The notes under the pieces were generated by a model. The model had not been told where the DNA came from and made no database searches. It saw only the letters and a program-made list of their open reading frames with translations. A DNA stretch of 64,000 nucleotides from Spirirestis rafaelensis WJT71-NPBG6 (GTDB taxonomy: Bacteria; Cyanobacteriota; Cyanobacteriia; Cyanobacteriales; Nostocaceae): positions 1-64,000 of the forward strand of contig JAHHID010000033.1 in assembly GCA_019359015.1 (NCBI GenBank), written 5' to 3'. The translations under genes were made by a program, and so were the position numbers. Shown piece after piece: positions 50,801 to 59,681 of this stretch. Position 1 is the first letter of the stretch. Each line of letters starts with the position of its first letter.

Positions 50801-51307
50801 AATACCATACACATTTTTTTGTTAAGTTGGATCTGACGCAACTGGCAGATGAATAGAGTTTGCAGTAAGCATTAAAACCCCTATTTCAAGCATTGAAGTG
50901 CTTACGAAGAAACAATATTAAGTGCTGTAACTAATAGAAATAATGGCGTTACATTATTGTAGGAATGATAATCTCATCCACAGACCAATACCAAAATGTA
51001 GAGACGCTGCAATTGCAACGTCTCTACACTATCTATGCCTGCGATTGTCAAAATTAACTATCCGGCAATTATGTAACGCCGAAGTAATATATACAATATT
51101 TTCCTAATAAATCCAATCTTTTGTGATAAAAAGTTGAATAATGTAGCGCCCTGAGGATGAGCCACTAGTAAATATTAAACGTTAAATAAATTGCAAAAAT
51201 TAGGCGTTGCCGAATTAACGTATAATTTTAAAATTCGAGCATCCTGTAGAGACGTTACATATAACGTCTTGACAACGGTTCTGACACAACAAAGTTCGGA
51301 TTTGCGA
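50801..51307. other. Intergenic region with GTAGAGACG hairpins
   Basis: About 500 bp, AT-rich. A palindrome with perfect 9-bp arms GTAGAGACG / CGTCTCTAC lies at 50998-51027, and a partial relative (TAGAGACGTTA...TAACGTCT) at about 51247-51268. These belong to the same interspersed family as 4265-4298. No gene is seen; minus-strand frame 51175-51576 is a shadow of the TPR gene. Confidence 0.55.
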
Positions 51308-52006
51308 TTATCTATTTTCCAAACAGTGATACATTGTACCCTCAGGGGCAAGACGAATAGCTGTGTTATAATCTGCCATTGCTTTGCACTTATCACCGCT
51401 TTCATAGTAAAGTTGACTACGCCAAAGATAAAATAGGGGATTATCTGGATGAAGATTAATCGCTTTGGTATAATCTTCAAGTGCTCCGTTTGGGTCTTGT
51501 AGATTTTGGCGACGCAAGTTAGCGCGTTGGCTGTAAAGGTCAGCATCCTCAGGAAAAAGACGAATTGCATTATCAAATAGAGCGATCGCTCTATTTGTAT
51601 CTCCCTGCCTCAAGAAGGTATGAGCTTGTTTAACGTATACAGCAATAATACTCTGTTGATTACCAAATATTGTCGAGGCTATAACCGGCTCAGGCTTATC
51701 TTCTTGTGTATGCTCTGCAATTTTTGCCGCATACTTCCCCAAATTCAGCGCTTTACAAATTAAGCTAATAGTCGAGCTAAAGGCTAAGACTGTTGCAGCT
51801 ACAATAGCAATGGCTGCCAAATCTCCACTATTGTTAGTGCTGTTTTCAAAGGCTTTGATATGATGTATGAGAGGATTTTCTAAACCCGGAGTAGCTGCGG
51901 GTTTATGAACTTCTGTGGTGGTTAGCAGTGGTGTATGAGTAAGAATTATTTTATTGGTAATCTCGTTGCCCGACGCATTGTATAATCCTTTGATGCCCGT
52001 AATCAT
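51308..52006 (-). CDS. Membrane-anchored TPR protein
   Basis: 232 residues. The polar N-terminal 60 residues precede a hydrophobic segment (DLAAIAIVAATVLAFSSTIS, about 62-82), which anchors the protein. C-terminal TPR units follow (about 122-225): AHTFLRQGDTNRAIALFDNA, RANLRRQNLQDPNGALEDYT and RSQLYYESGDKCKAMADYNT. TPRs mediate protein-protein contact; the partner is unknown. The start lies 49 bp after motif copy G on the same strand, which ties this gene to the secretion locus 11-16 kb away. Confidence 0.8.
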   Translation of the reverse strand: MITGIKGLYNASGNEITNKIILTHTPLLTTTEVHKPAATPGLENPLIHHIKAFENSTNNSGDLAAIAIVAATVLAFSSTISLICKALNLGKYAAKIAEHTQEDKPEPVIASTIFGNQQSIIAVYVKQAHTFLRQGDTNRAIALFDNAIRLFPEDADLYSQRANLRRQNLQDPNGALEDYTKAINLHPDNPLFYLWRSQLYYESGDKCKAMADYNTAIRLAPEGTMYHCLENR

Positions 52007-52055
52007 TTTGAGTTATCCTGTAATTTTTAAAGGTTTATTGCAGGCTTAACTGCCT

Positions 52056-52098
52056 GATATGTTTAAAGTTAGAGAGCGATCAAGAAGAACTAGGGAAG
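52056..52098 (-). promoter_or_regulatory. Conserved motif, copy G
   Basis: On the minus strand: CTTCCCTAGTTCTTCTTGAT, then CGCTCTCTAACTTTAAACAT. The left half is almost identical to copy F. It ends 49 bp before the TPR gene start, close to the 39-bp spacing seen for copy F. The region from here to 52348 is otherwise gene-free with nothing recognised. Confidence 0.75.
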
Positions 52099-52348
52099 GT
52101 CAACTCCTTTTAAGAAGGTAAAAGTAAAAAGGCAAAAATATTACCTTATGAATCAATCTATGACTAATGGTTTTCTGCAATTACCCTGCTTCCAATTACC
52201 AATTCCTAACTGTATATAAAGTGATTCATTTTCCTTGAAAGCAGAGATTGTTAACTACGAAGAATTTCAAGGAAAAATATGAATATCAGTACAAAACTTT
52301 ACATATATCGAAAGACGAACTCTAGGGGAATGCGATCGCTTATTTCCC

Positions 52349-53212
52349 TCAAAACCGCAAAATCTGTTCAATCATCCGATTCGCTTGCGAAGCATAACCG
52401 CCCCCAAATAAATTAAAATGATTGAGGATGTGATAGAGGTTATATATAGTCTTTCTTTGTTCATAGCCTGCATCTAAAGGAAAGACTTGGTTGTAACCAT
52501 GATAAAAATCAGCTGGAAACCCACCAAAAAGTTCGCTCATAGCAATATCAACTTCGCGATCGCCAAAATAAGTTGCAGGATCAAAAATTACTGGTTCTCC
52601 TGACACAGTACACCCAGCATTTCCTCCCCACAAATCACCGTGTACTAAGGAAGGTTGCGGTTGGTGTGATAGTAACTGCGGTATAGCTGCTAATAATTTT
52701 TCTTGCTGGGGAAAATCGCCACCGCGCCGTCTTGCAAGTTTAAATTGATACAATAGTCGATGTTGAGCATAAAATTCTACCCAGTCTGCTGTCCAGGTAT
52801 TAATTTGCGGTGTGGAACCGATGGTATTATTAATTTTCCAGCCCATCCCTTGACTGCTAGTAGTTTGATGCATCGCAGCTAACTTGCGTCCCATCTCTTC
52901 CCAACATTTGCTATTACCTTTATCCATTTGCAGCCACTCCAAAACGATGTAGCTGAAATTATCTGCTGTCCCCCAGCATATTGGTTTCGGGACGCGTATG
53001 CTATTTGATTGCAGCATTTCTTGCAAACCCAACGCTTCAGCCTCAAACATGGCTATTTGCGCTGCTTGGTTTAGCTTGACAAAGTAAGTGCGTTCGCTGC
53101 TACTGACAGCATAGCCTTGATTGATGCACCCACCACTAAGCGATCGCCTATTCTGGTTCTCAAATTTCTCGCCAGTCACCTGGCTAATATGAGCATCAAT
53201 TTTAGTCCACAT
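52349..53212 (-). CDS. Fructosamine/ketosamine-3-kinase family protein
   Basis: 287 residues from the ATG at 53212 (MWTKIDAHISQVTGEKFENQ). The frame is open 39 codons further, but that part is translated repeat sequence and is left out. Kinase-fold motifs: SGGCINQGYAV (P-loop-like), YFVKLN (Lys), LEWLQM hinge, catalytic LVHGDLWGGNAG and metal-binding VIFDPATYFGDREVDIAM. The family phosphorylates ketosamines on glycated proteins or small molecules, leading to deglycation. Leftward, 148 bp downstream of the M16 peptidase. Confidence 0.9.
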   Translation of the reverse strand: MWTKIDAHISQVTGEKFENQNRRSLSGGCINQGYAVSSSERTYFVKLNQAAQIAMFEAEALGLQEMLQSNSIRVPKPICWGTADNFSYIVLEWLQMDKGNSKCWEEMGRKLAAMHQTTSSQGMGWKINNTIGSTPQINTWTADWVEFYAQHRLLYQFKLARRRGGDFPQQEKLLAAIPQLLSHQPQPSLVHGDLWGGNAGCTVSGEPVIFDPATYFGDREVDIAMSELFGGFPADFYHGYNQVFPLDAGYEQRKTIYNLYHILNHFNLFGGGYASQANRMIEQILRF

Positions 53213-53360
53213 CGTTTGATTGGGGAATTTTATGAGGGGAAAAGATGAAAACAGGGGAAAAGGGAAAGCGCTCCGCGCACTCTTAAAGGGAAAAGGTAAG
53301 GAAAAATAGCCGTTGTAATTACTCATCATGTTTTCTTCCCCCTTTCCCCTTCCGCTTTGA

Positions 53361-54635
53361 TTAAGCTGGTTTCATGACAACGACACCGTAAGCATCTGGC
53401 GAAAGATACTTTTGGGAAGCTTGCATTAAGTTGGTTGCATTTTGTGCTTGAATGTGACTTGGATAATCGAAGGCTGGTTCTAAGTCTCCTACCATAGATT
53501 GATAGTAACCGTACAAACCAGCGCGATCGCTTGGTGTTTCGTTCCCAAAAATAAACCTGTTAGCTACACGTTTCCGCACGCGCTCAATTTCTGCTATGGC
53601 GATCGTTTCAGTTTGTAGTCTGCTAATATGTTGAGCGATCGCACTTTCCACGGCTGGCAAATTTTCTACAGCACAATGCGCGGAAATATAAAAAGTTCCT
53701 TGTAACCGCTGCGTCATATTACTCACAGAAACCGAAGAAACCAATCCTCTTTCTTCGCGTAAATCTCGCACTAGTCTTGATGTGCGTCCATGTCCCAAAA
53801 TTCCCGCTAAAACATCCAGCGCGTAAGTTTCCGGAAGCTTAGTCAAACCTGGAACTCGCCAAAGCATTACCAACCTTGCTTGTTGAAGGCTTTCATCCAC
53901 ATATTCTCGGCGGACAATTTCTGTAAATGGTAATTCTTGAGTAATTCCTAAATGCTGTACAGGTGGGGTTATCGCATCTTTGGCGCTAAATCCCCCGGCA
54001 ACAATTTCAATTAATTCCTCTACCGGTAAATTACCTACAACCGCAGCCGTCATTGACTGTGGTTGATACCACATTGCGTGAAAATCGCGCATTTGCTGCG
54101 CTTTTAGTTGAGAAATGACTGTTTCTGGTCCCAATACCGAACGACGATAAGGTAGTTGATCAAACGCCGTTTCCATCGCCCGTTGAAAGGTGCGCCGACG
54201 AGGATTATCATCACTACGGCGAATTTCTTCTAAAACTACCAATCGCTCTCTTTCAAAAGCTTCATCAGGAATACTGGCATTAGTTACTATATCAATTTGT
54301 AGTGGAGCAAGCTCCGCAAAATCTTTGGGAGCAGTTGTCACATAGTAATGAGTATAATCTTGGCTGGTGGCGGCATTAGTAACAGCACCCCGCTCTTCAA
54401 TTTGACGTTCAAACTCGCCGCTAGTTAGTCGCTCACTGCCTTTAAAAATCATATGCTCTAAAAAGTGAGCCATACCGTTAATGGCATCTGATTCTACCGA
54501 TGAGCCAACTTTAACCCACAAATTGAGGTTAACGGCTTCAATTGGCATTTGCTCTGCTACTATTGTCAACCCGTTGGGCAACATGTGCAGCTTTGGCGCG
54601 TTGAGACGAGGAAAATTCAGCAGGGTTGAAGTCAT
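53361..54635 (-). CDS. M16-family zinc metallopeptidase
   Basis: 424 residues. The inverted zinc motif HxxEH is present as HFLEH in NGMAHFLEHMIFKGSERLTS, with the third ligand Glu further on in RERLVVLEEIRRSDDNP (about 75 residues later). The C-terminal M16 half contains the substrate-binding R/Y region (RFIFGNETPSDRAGLYGYYQ). No signal peptide is evident. Processing peptidase-type family; in cyanobacteria often two M16 genes are adjacent, but only one is seen here. The start is the ATG at 54635. Confidence 0.92.
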   Translation of the reverse strand: MTSTLLNFPRLNAPKLHMLPNGLTIVAEQMPIEAVNLNLWVKVGSSVESDAINGMAHFLEHMIFKGSERLTSGEFERQIEERGAVTNAATSQDYTHYYVTTAPKDFAELAPLQIDIVTNASIPDEAFERERLVVLEEIRRSDDNPRRRTFQRAMETAFDQLPYRRSVLGPETVISQLKAQQMRDFHAMWYQPQSMTAAVVGNLPVEELIEIVAGGFSAKDAITPPVQHLGITQELPFTEIVRREYVDESLQQARLVMLWRVPGLTKLPETYALDVLAGILGHGRTSRLVRDLREERGLVSSVSVSNMTQRLQGTFYISAHCAVENLPAVESAIAQHISRLQTETIAIAEIERVRKRVANRFIFGNETPSDRAGLYGYYQSMVGDLEPAFDYPSHIQAQNATNLMQASQKYLSPDAYGVVVMKPA

Positions 54636-54750
54636 TGGTCGTAGGGAAGTGAAAAGCTCTCTTACTTCTTTATCTTACCTATGACTTATATAACCAGCGA
54701 ATTCATCACTTTTTGACTTGGAATTTACTTAAGCACTCTTACTTCAATAG

Positions 54751-54941
54751 ATTGGTCAGCCGTCTCACCTAGATCCGTGATACTAACGAGTTATTTAAAC
54801 ACACGGTGAGTCCAGTCGGCGGGGTCGGTTTCCGTCTATTCGTACTGGCGATAGCGCAGCGGTAGCGAGGAACGAGCGTCACCCGTTCGCGCAGCGTCTC
54901 GTTGGCGCAGCCTCTCGTAGAGAAGAGAAGGGCTGACCAAT
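54751..54941. mobile_element. 191-bp MITE-like element (copy 2)
   Basis: Terminal inverted repeats ATTGGTCAGCC (54751-54761) and GGCTGACCAAT (54931-54941). It shares the words GCCTCTCGT (54910) and AGAAGAGAAG (54921) with the element at 26310-26518, and its ends differ from that element's mainly in the outer bases. No coding capacity. It lies in the 730-bp gap before the first glycosyltransferase; the remainder of that gap is AT-rich and probably carries that gene's promoter. Confidence 0.65.
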
Positions 54942-55368
54942 TTATTTTTGCACAACCCTTAACTGCCTGCACAAGTTCTATTTTTTCGATCTCCCCCAGT
55001 CGAAACCAAGCCTATGCCGTTTATTCGTAAGCAGCGAATATTGAGGGCTGAATATTTTATTACTTGTAAGTGCCTTGGCTACAATGCCACACTAGATAGA
55101 AGCATGATTGTCAACTGCTAAAAGTTGCAATTTTAATTAAGAAGCGATCGCTTTAATTCCCTCAGAATACGTAATTTTATCATTATATATAGTTGATATT
55201 CCCGTATATTTCTGTATAATATAATTTATATTATTAAGGCAAACAACTAATTTTATATAAAAGGATTTTTCTTTTATTTAGGACTTTTTACCAATTTTTT
55301 ATCTATTTTCTGTTTTTAACTAACTTGTTAAATTCTTTAACCAACATTTACAATATTTGTGAAAAACA

Positions 55369-56526
55369 ATGAACGATAATCTGCCCTTGGTTTCAGTTAT
55401 TATTCCTGCTTACAATGCAGAGGCATTTATTAGTCGGACATTAGAGTCTGTGCTCGCACAAACTTACGAAAATATTGAAGTTTTAGTGGTTGATGATGGT
55501 TCTAAAGATAGAACTGCGGAAATTGTCGCATCTTTTGCCGAAAAAGACAGTCGTGTAATTTTATTGGAACAGCAAAATGCTGGAGTTGCCGCAGCTCGTA
55601 ATTTAGCAATAGAAAAGTCTAGAGGGGAATATATCGCACCACTCGACGCTGATGATATTTGGTATCCCTCTAAACTTGACAAACAAGTACAATGCATATT
55701 AAAGGGGGGCTCATCTGTAGGATTAGTTTATGCCTGGTCGTTATTTATTGACGAAGATGATGTAATTATTGGACAATATACGCCTTATAATTATTTAAAC
55801 ATTCACAGCGTACAGGGAGATGTTTACCCAGCTATGCTGTTTACCAATTTTATCGGCAACGCGAGTTCGCCATTGATTCGCCGAAGTTGTTTTGATAAAG
55901 TTGGTGGTTACAACTGCGAACTTAAACAGCAAAATGCTCAAGGTTGCGAAGATTGGGATATCTACCTGCGAATTGCTGAATCTTATCAGTTTCGGGTTGT
56001 GCCTGAGTTTTTGGTTGGTTATCGTCAACTTAGTATTAGTATGTCTAACAGTTGTAAGACAATGGCAAAGTCTTACAATCTGGTGATGACAGATTTCCAA
56101 AAACGACATCCAGAAATTCCTGATTATATATATTCTTGGTCTGCTAGTGCTTTTTATGTCTACCTTTCATGGAAAAGCAGAGCTTGCGGCGATTACTGGA
56201 CTACTTTGGGATGGATATATAAGGCTGTAAAATTGGATTATAGTCCGCTTTTGTTAAGACCAATTTATCAATGCATTATTGAATGTATTTTAAAAATCGT
56301 CGCTAAACCGATAACGTCATTGATTTGGTCAGATCATCACTCTTGGTTGCAGTTCTTAGAAAAATTTAAACTTGTTCGCAAAGTATCTCTGAATCGCAAT
56401 ATTACAGTTACTGATATTCAGGGACAAATGTATAAACCATACCAATATCCCACCAAACCATATGCAAGAGTGATGGGGCAAAGATGGTTGCAAGTGTTAC
56501 AAATGTGTCGCACGATATATGAATAA
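55369..56526 (+). CDS. Family 2 glycosyltransferase
   Basis: 385 residues. The GT-A fold starts PLVSVIIPAYNAEAFISRTL, has VLVVDDGSKDRTAEIV and the metal-binding DxD in IAPLDADDIWYPSKL (about residue 93-107), then a CEDWDIYLRIAES acceptor-site block. The C-terminal 120 residues contain hydrophobic/amphipathic stretches that may associate with the membrane. Sugar donor and acceptor not readable. It opens the glycan cluster, 124 bp before the ABC transporter. Confidence 0.9.
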   Translation: MNDNLPLVSVIIPAYNAEAFISRTLESVLAQTYENIEVLVVDDGSKDRTAEIVASFAEKDSRVILLEQQNAGVAAARNLAIEKSRGEYIAPLDADDIWYPSKLDKQVQCILKGGSSVGLVYAWSLFIDEDDVIIGQYTPYNYLNIHSVQGDVYPAMLFTNFIGNASSPLIRRSCFDKVGGYNCELKQQNAQGCEDWDIYLRIAESYQFRVVPEFLVGYRQLSISMSNSCKTMAKSYNLVMTDFQKRHPEIPDYIYSWSASAFYVYLSWKSRACGDYWTTLGWIYKAVKLDYSPLLLRPIYQCIIECILKIVAKPITSLIWSDHHSWLQFLEKFKLVRKVSLNRNITVTDIQGQMYKPYQYPTKPYARVMGQRWLQVLQMCRTIYE

Positions 56527-56650
56527 GATTGGGTAAATTTGCATGGTTTTACATTGTGCAGCTTTATCATAGTTATCTTCGAGTGGAAAGACTAAAGTTA
56601 TTTAAAAAGTTTGTTAATAATTCCTCAAACCCTGACAACAAAAAATTTAC

Positions 56651-58450
56651 ATGAGCAAAGAGGCGAAGGTAATTAAAACGCTATTGCCACTACTGAAACT
56701 TTATCCTTGGGCAATTCCAGCAATTGTAACTTTAGGGATATTATCTTCTCTTTCTGAAGGATTGGGGATTAGTTTATTTATTCCGCTTCTGCAAAGTTTA
56801 GCTCAAACAAACGATGAAACAGCCAGTAGCAATTTTTTAGTCAGGTATCTCAATCAAATATTTATAGGCGTTTCAGCTAACGAGCGTCTGATAATTATTG
56901 CTTTATGTATTGTGTGCTTGATTCTTTTGAAAAACTGTCTGATTTATAGCAACACAATTTTATTTGCCTGGTTAAGCTCGCGGATTGGCCATTCATTGCG
57001 ATCGGGAATTTTTCAGCAATTTTTAAGCGTCAGCTATTCTTTTTTAGAAACTAAGGAATCTGGCAACTTAATGAACATACTGGGTAGCGAAACATGGCGA
57101 ACTACTCAGGCTTTAGCAACCTTGGTTGCCTTAATTATTACTACCTCAACAATTGTTGTTTATACGGTTGTTTTGTTGCTTATTTCATGGAAACTAACGC
57201 TGACAGTTTGTGTTTTGATGGTGCTGGTTTCCCTTGGCATTCAGTTGATGACGCGCTCTGTAAAAACCTTGGGCGAACAAGCCGTAGAGGCTAATTCTGC
57301 TCTTGCTACCCGCATGTGGGAAGGCTTTGCGGGGATGAAGGTGATTCGAGCTTTTGGGCGTGAATCTTATGAGCAAAATCGTTTTGACACAGTCTCAAAA
57401 AAGGTACGTCGTACTTTTTTGAAAGTCGATGTCATCTCAGGATTTGTAGGTCCTATTTCTGAAGTTTTATCGGTCTTTATATTAATGTGCATTTTGGTAA
57501 TTGCACTGTTGCAAGACCGAAGCAACTTACCTACTTTACTGACTTTCATTTTTATTCTGTATCGCCTACAACCTCAAGTGAAGCAGTTAGATAGTGCGCG
57601 TGTCACTTTGATGGCTTTGACAAGTGCTGTACAGGAAGTAATGTCTATTTTAGACTCCTCTGATAAACCTTATATTCGTTCTGGTAATATTTCTTTCAAC
57701 AGTTTGAAGCAAGGCATATGTTTTGAAAGAGTTAGCTTTATTTACAATCGCCTAGAAAAACCTGCAATTGAGGATATTTCAATTTGTATTCCCCCAGGTA
57801 AAACCACTGCGATAGTAGGTCCTTCAGGTGCAGGTAAATCAACATTAATTGGCTTGATATGCCGTTTTTATGACGTGACATCAGGGGAAATTTATATCGA
57901 TGATTGCCCCTTACGAGAACTGAATTTAACTGATTGGCGCCATCAAATTGCTATTGTTAGCCAAGATGTTTATATGTTTAGTACAACGGTGCTAGATAAC
58001 ATTGCTTATGGTCGTTTAGATGCTACACAAAACGAAATTATCGCAGCAGCAAAACTGGCAAATGCCCATGAATTTATTATGGAACTGCCCCAAGGTTATG
58101 ATACCAAAGTAGGCGATCGCGGAGTTCGGCTTTCTGGAGGACAGAGACAGCGCATAGCCCTAGCTCGCGCTATTGTTCGCAACCCACAAATTCTCATCTT
58201 AGATGAAGCTACGAATGCTCTTGATAGTATTTCCGAACACTTAATCCAAGAAGCTCTCAACACCCTGAGTCAAAATCGTACAGTAATTGTCATCGCCCAT
58301 CGGTTATCAACTATTGAACAAGCCGATCAAATTATTGTCGTAAACGAGGGACGGGTTATAGAACAAGGTAATCTCCAACAGTTACTTGAGCTAGACGGAA
58401 TGTTTGCTCAACTTTATAACTTGCAATCCCGCAATGCTCATACTTTTTGA
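56651..58450 (+). CDS. ABC exporter of the MsbA/HepA type (permease-ATPase fusion)
   Basis: 599 residues. Six membrane helices (about 15-330) precede an ABC ATPase domain (about 355-595) with Walker A VGPSGAGKSTL, signature LSGGQRQRIALAR, Walker B ILILDEATNALD and the H-loop VIAHRLST. The N-terminal LPLLKLYPWAIPAIVTLGIL and the body resemble HepA, the transporter needed for heterocyst envelope polysaccharide in Anabaena. That identity is by impression and only moderately sure. With glycosyltransferases on both sides it probably exports a lipid-linked glycan or polysaccharide. Gene ends 19 bp before the next. Confidence 0.88.
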   Translation: MSKEAKVIKTLLPLLKLYPWAIPAIVTLGILSSLSEGLGISLFIPLLQSLAQTNDETASSNFLVRYLNQIFIGVSANERLIIIALCIVCLILLKNCLIYSNTILFAWLSSRIGHSLRSGIFQQFLSVSYSFLETKESGNLMNILGSETWRTTQALATLVALIITTSTIVVYTVVLLLISWKLTLTVCVLMVLVSLGIQLMTRSVKTLGEQAVEANSALATRMWEGFAGMKVIRAFGRESYEQNRFDTVSKKVRRTFLKVDVISGFVGPISEVLSVFILMCILVIALLQDRSNLPTLLTFIFILYRLQPQVKQLDSARVTLMALTSAVQEVMSILDSSDKPYIRSGNISFNSLKQGICFERVSFIYNRLEKPAIEDISICIPPGKTTAIVGPSGAGKSTLIGLICRFYDVTSGEIYIDDCPLRELNLTDWRHQIAIVSQDVYMFSTTVLDNIAYGRLDATQNEIIAAAKLANAHEFIMELPQGYDTKVGDRGVRLSGGQRQRIALARAIVRNPQILILDEATNALDSISEHLIQEALNTLSQNRTVIVIAHRLSTIEQADQIIVVNEGRVIEQGNLQQLLELDGMFAQLYNLQSRNAHTF

Positions 58451-58469
58451 AAGCCAAAAAGAGCGTTTT

Positions 58470-59681
58470 ATGCCCTACAGTATCACTGAAATTGAAGTCA
58501 CTCAACCTTTACCGACTATCTCACTATCAGAAAGTGATACAGGTATTGCGTTAATTTTGCGACGCAAAGATAAGCCAATCGGCTTTTTAATGCAAGCACT
58601 ATCAGCAAAAAGTGTGCTAATTCCGGAAGATTTAGCTCAATTCATTGCCAAAGAAGTTGGAAAGAAACTCCTTCAGGAGAGTCTACGAGAAGAACTAATA
58701 ACGTCTGCTTCATTGACTCATTTCCCCTTTCTTACAGTGGCAATTTGTACCAAAGACCGTACGGACAATTTGGCACGCTGTTTGCAATCTTTACTGAATT
58801 TACAAACACCAGCTTCAAAATTGGAAATTTTGGTAGTTGACAATGCTCCTTCTGATGAACGCACAAAAGAATTGGTAGCATCATTAGCAGGAGTACGGTA
58901 TGTTCGAGAAGTAAAACCAGGTCTCGACTTTGCACGAAACTGCGCTTTGCAGTCAGCAACGGGTGAGCTTTTAGCCTTCCTGGATGATGATGTAGTCGTA
59001 GACCGTAAATGGCTAGAAGGTTTGATGGAAGCATGGGCAGAAAATCCTGATGCTGCGGCTTTCACAGGTCTAGTGCTGCCTTATGAATTAGCTACAGACG
59101 CTCAAATTTTATTTGAACAAAGAGGCGGATTTCGTCGCGGTTTTGAGAAAATTCGCTACGGTAAAATTTTACCAGGAAATCCTCAGTACCCGTGTGGCGC
59201 GGGAATCTTTGGAGCGGGTTGCAATATGGCTTTTCGCCGGGATATTTTACTAAAAATCGGTGGATTTGATAATGCTTTGGATACAGGCGCACCCCTTCCA
59301 GGCGGTGGTGATTTGGATATTTTTTATCGAATAATTCGAGCAGGTTATCCACTGGTATACGAACCTCAATATTTGGTTTTTCACCAACACCGTCGGGAAT
59401 ATGAAAAACTGCGTCGCCAATATTGGACTTGGGGTTTAGGCTTCATGGCTTTTGTGGTGAAGTCGTACCAAAGTGATCCACCCCAACGTTCTAAGTTACG
59501 CCGTCTTATATGGTGGTGGCTCAAGGACCAGTTAAAGCAATTTAGAGATAGTTTGAGCGGTCGTCATGTATTACCCCCAACGATGATTTTGGCTGAATTC
59601 TGGGGCGGTGTTGTCGGATTTTTTGGCGAATATCCCCGTTCGTTAAGGCGTATTGAGCAAATTAGGAGGCAATTCTCGTGA
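58470..59681 (+). CDS. Family 2 glycosyltransferase with N-terminal extension
   Basis: 403 residues from the ATG at 58470 (MPYSITEIEV). Frame-open ATGs upstream overlap the transporter gene and are less likely. The N-terminal 85 residues (GIALILRRKDKPIGFLMQAL) form a small domain also found in the next protein. The GT-A domain follows: LTVAICTKDRTDNLARCLQS, ILVVDNAPSDERTKELVASL and the DxD motif AFLDDDVVVDRKW, later GAGCNMAFRRDILLKIGGFD and VYEPQYLVFHQHRRE. Its last bases overlap the next gene by 4. Confidence 0.9.
   Translation: MPYSITEIEVTQPLPTISLSESDTGIALILRRKDKPIGFLMQALSAKSVLIPEDLAQFIAKEVGKKLLQESLREELITSASLTHFPFLTVAICTKDRTDNLARCLQSLLNLQTPASKLEILVVDNAPSDERTKELVASLAGVRYVREVKPGLDFARNCALQSATGELLAFLDDDVVVDRKWLEGLMEAWAENPDAAAFTGLVLPYELATDAQILFEQRGGFRRGFEKIRYGKILPGNPQYPCGAGIFGAGCNMAFRRDILLKIGGFDNALDTGAPLPGGGDLDIFYRIIRAGYPLVYEPQYLVFHQHRREYEKLRRQYWTWGLGFMAFVVKSYQSDPPQRSKLRRLIWWWLKDQLKQFRDSLSGRHVLPPTMILAEFWGGVVGFFGEYPRSLRRIEQIRRQFS

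Noticed and set aside
51175-51576. 133-codon minus-strand frame overlapping the TPR gene
   Set aside because: Shadow of the TPR reading frame; Cys- and Ile-rich peptide without motifs.
53213-53329. 39-residue N-terminal extension of the fructosamine kinase
   Set aside because: It is translated repeat sequence (Phe/Pro/Ser-rich); the family starts at the internal Met at 53212.
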